A DNA stretch of 7,836 nucleotides from an uncultured Clostridia bacterium (lineage in GTDB: Bacteria > Bacillota > Clostridia > Christensenellales > UBA1242). The position numbers and the translations under genes were made by a program. The notes beneath the pieces were generated by a model. That model saw nothing but the letters and a program-made list of their open reading frames with translations, searched no databases and was not told where the DNA came from. Shown here piece after piece: positions 6,227-7,836 of the stretch; position 1 is the stretch's first letter, and each line of letters starts with the position of its first letter. Location: the NCBI GenBank assembly GCA_945937975.1, contig CAMEUD010000055.1:1-7836 (forward strand), written 5' to 3'.

Positions 6227-7078
6227 TTACACACTTACCTTATCTAATGTAATTTTTCCAAGTTTTCCCTTTCTAAAATCATCAATAATAGAAAAACAAG
6301 TACGGTCAAAATCTGGTTCGTTACCTTTTAACAAATAATGTTTCTTTTCTGCTATTTGTTCCATAAGTTCCACTGCTGAAAAATCTAAATCAGTAATTCC
6401 ATATCTTGCAAAAGCATTTTTATAATGGTCTTTAAGATAATTTATCAAAGCAAAACAAAGTTCATTAGTGTCAACAATTTCATTCTTTATACTTCCAAGT
6501 ATTGCAAGATTTTGAGCAATATTTTGATTATCCAAATTTGGCCATAAAGTTCCTGGGGTGTCAAGCACTTCAAAACCATTTTTTAAGAGTACCCATTGTT
6601 TACCTTTTGTAACTCCTGCCTTATCTCCTGTTTTTGTCTTCTTTTGACCACAAAGATTATTAATTAGAGTGCTTTTACCAGAGTTTGGCACACCCACAAC
6701 CATTGCTCTTAAATTGATTTTGATATCTTTGTTCTTATACTTTTCTATCTTTTTTTGACACAAACTTTTCATTATTGGTTCAATAATTTTATTGGCACCA
6801 CTAACTGTGCTATTAAGACTAATACATTCACAGTCATTTTGAGATGTTATATATTTTTTAAATCTAGCAGTTTTTTCATCATCAGCAAGGTCTGTTTTGT
6901 TAAGAACATAAAGAACTGGCTTGTTTAATGCAAGTGAAGTAAATTTTGGATTAAGGCACGAAAAAGGTGCTCTTGCATCAAGAACATATATAAGCATATC
7001 AACATTTTTAATTTCTGTTTCCATAATTTTTAAGGCTTTTGCCATATGCCCAGGAAACCAATTTATTTTACTTTCCAT
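6227..7078 (-). CDS. rbgA: Ribosome biogenesis GTPase RbgA (YlqF)
   Basis: This 283-aa protein is a circularly permuted GTPase required for late assembly of the 50S subunit. The permuted motif order is visible: G4 NKTD (60-63), a G5-like SLNS (87-90), G1 GVPNSGKST (129-137), G2 Thr157 in AGVTKGKQW, and G3 DTPG (173-176). The N-terminus WFPGHMAKA (7-15) is the family signature. His11 corresponds to His9 of the Bacillus protein, the residue implicated in GTP hydrolysis. The C-terminal about 90 residues form the helical RNA-binding ANTAR-like part. It begins 1 nt after the trmD stop; AAGGA overlapping the trmD end serves as Shine-Dalgarno. It sits where Firmicutes usually have trmD-rplS-ylqF, but rplS is absent. 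B. subtilis RbgA works with the 50S particle at the stage when L16 and other late proteins join, so placement with other ribosome-maturation genes fits. Confidence 0.96.
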   Translation of the reverse strand: MESKINWFPGHMAKALKIMETEIKNVDMLIYVLDARAPFSCLNPKFTSLALNKPVLYVLNKTDLADDEKTARFKKYITSQNDCECISLNSTVSGANKIIEPIMKSLCQKKIEKYKNKDIKINLRAMVVGVPNSGKSTLINNLCGQKKTKTGDKAGVTKGKQWVLLKNGFEVLDTPGTLWPNLDNQNIAQNLAILGSIKNEIVDTNELCFALINYLKDHYKNAFARYGITDLDFSAVELMEQIAEKKHYLLKGNEPDFDRTCFSIIDDFRKGKLGKITLDKVSV

Positions 7079-7079
7079 A

Positions 7080-7748
7080 TTAATCCTTATTTATTAAATC
7101 AGGTCTTTCTTTTTGAGTTATTTCAATTGATTTTTCTTTTCTCCACTCATCAACTTTTTGATGATTCCCAGAGATTAAAACTTCGGGAACTTTTTTACCC
7201 ATAAATTCTTCTGGTCTTGTATATTGTGGATATTCCAAAAGCCCGTTTGAAAAACTTTCCTCTTTCAAAGAATCTTGTGCAATAACACCTTCAATTTGAC
7301 GAGCAATGCTATCTATAATAACCATTGCTGGAAGTTCCCCACCAGTTAAAACATAATCTCCAATAGACACGCTTTTCGCATTCAATATTTCAAGTGCTCG
7401 TTCATCAACACCTTCATAGTGTCCACATAAAATTACCAAATGTTCTATCTTTGCAAGGTCTTTTGCCATTTGATGATTAAATGTTTTTCCCTTTGGACTT
7501 GTATATATTACGACATCATTATCTTGTGCTATGCTATTATACGCATCTACTATAGGTTGTGGCATCATTACCATTCCTGCACCACCACCATATGGGTAAT
7601 CATCACATTTTTTGTGAGCATCTTTTGAAAAATCTCTAATGTTTATCACATTAATCTCAAACAAATTTTTGTCCAAAGCTCTTTTTATTATACTGTGATT
7701 AAGGGCATCAAACATTTCTGGAAAAAGTGTCAAGATGTCTATTCGCAT
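7080..7748 (-). CDS. trmD: tRNA (guanine-N1)-methyltransferase TrmD
   Basis: A 222-aa SPOUT methyltransferase that uses S-adenosylmethionine to make m1G37 in tRNAs with G36, preventing +1 frameshifts; it works as a dimer. Conserved parts are MRIDILTLFPEMF, DDYPYGGGAGMVMMPQP (49-65), the trefoil-knot AdoMet site TSPKG (83-87), LCGHYEGVDER (107-117) and SIGDYVLTGGELPAMVIIDSIAR (128-150). Then come GLLEYPQYTRPEEF and VPEVLISGNHQKVDEWR. Arg150 aligns with E. coli Arg154. The position of E. coli catalytic Asp169 (EDSF) is Glu164 here (EESF), a conservative change. The protein lacks the longer C-terminal tail of the E. coli enzyme, as is usual in Firmicutes. GAGG seven nt before the ATG is the ribosome binding site; the start overlaps the rimM end by 10 nt. 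rbgA follows after 1 nt. Confidence 0.97.
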   Translation of the reverse strand: MRIDILTLFPEMFDALNHSIIKRALDKNLFEINVINIRDFSKDAHKKCDDYPYGGGAGMVMMPQPIVDAYNSIAQDNDVVIYTSPKGKTFNHQMAKDLAKIEHLVILCGHYEGVDERALEILNAKSVSIGDYVLTGGELPAMVIIDSIARQIEGVIAQDSLKEESFSNGLLEYPQYTRPEEFMGKKVPEVLISGNHQKVDEWRKEKSIEITQKERPDLINKD

Positions 7749-7836
7749 ATTTTTACCTCATCATATTTTGATTTGTCAACAACAATATTATTGCCATTAA
7801 CACTCAAAACAATGGAAGTCAAAAAAGGTATTTTAT
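7739..7836 (-). CDS. rimM: Ribosome maturation factor RimM, C-terminal end only
   Basis: Only the last 31 codons and the TAG stop (7741-7739) are inside the window; the rest lies to the right. The visible end reads KIPFLTSIVLSVNGNNIVVD and continues to KICE. This resembles the end of the PRC-barrel domain of RimM, where an IP...V..V....I.V pattern precedes the terminus. RimM binds S19/the 30S head and helps process 16S rRNA. The identification rests mainly on position: rimM directly precedes trmD in most bacteria, here overlapping it by 10 nt. The fragment alone would be too short to name. Confidence 0.8.
   Translation of the reverse strand, partial: KIPFLTSIVLSVNGNNIVVDKSKYDEVKICE

Noticed and set aside
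1..7836. Possible recoding of TGA, because none of the nine visible stop codons is TGA (seven TAA, two TAG)
   Set aside because: The tryptophan codons I checked are all TGG and no gene needs in-frame TGA; a TAA preference is expected in AT-rich genomes and nine stops are too few.

Overview
The window is an AT-rich (about one-third GC by eye), gene-dense piece of bacterial chromosome in the standard code. Gene content and order point to Firmicutes, most likely an anaerobic clostridial lineage. The reasons are the rimM-trmD-rbgA-rnhB-yraN-comM-dprA order, strong AAGGAG-type Shine-Dalgarno sites, and a DUF3343 protein, a TrhP-like U32 protein and an EF2568-type class V PLP enzyme. Nothing in the sequence fixes a genus. 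No RNA gene, IS, phage gene, CRISPR array or attachment site is visible, and no gene-free stretch reaches 300 bases.

Right part (about 5260-7836, minus strand, read right to left): a tight housekeeping run of rimM (3' end only), trmD, rbgA, rnhB and yraN. Junctions are a 10-nt overlap, a 1-nt gap, a 3-nt gap and an 8-nt overlap, so this is almost certainly one translationally coupled operon. It serves ribosome maturation (RimM, RbgA), tRNA m1G37 methylation (TrmD) and RNA/DNA hybrid or ribonucleotide removal (RNase HII). rplS, which usually lies between trmD and rbgA in Firmicutes, is absent here.

Middle (2531-5263): three genes lie between yraN and comM, which are often close neighbours. 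One is on the plus strand: a cysteine-desulfurase-like PLP enzyme. Divergent from it run a small DUF3343 (putative S/Se carrier-like) protein and a TrhP-like U32 protein with a four-cysteine motif. The divergent promoters seem to share one -10 region near 4110-4116. The PLP gene also ends tail-to-tail with yraN, with a 4-nt overlap. The set may be a sulfur (or selenium) handling module attached to a tRNA-hydroxylation protein; that link is inference.

Left part (1-2454, minus strand): a rho-independent terminator closes the U32 unit. A near-ideal promoter (TTGACA, 16 nt, extended TATACT) then drives comM and dprA, which overlap by one base (TAATG). ComM is a branch-migration helicase and DprA a RecA loader for incoming single-stranded DNA. 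dprA runs off the left edge and is open over the whole visible 290 codons.

I found no clearly new system. The best candidates for a second look are the divergent desulfurase/DUF3343/U32 module, the Asp-to-Glu change at the TrmD catalytic position, and the loss of rplS from its usual place.
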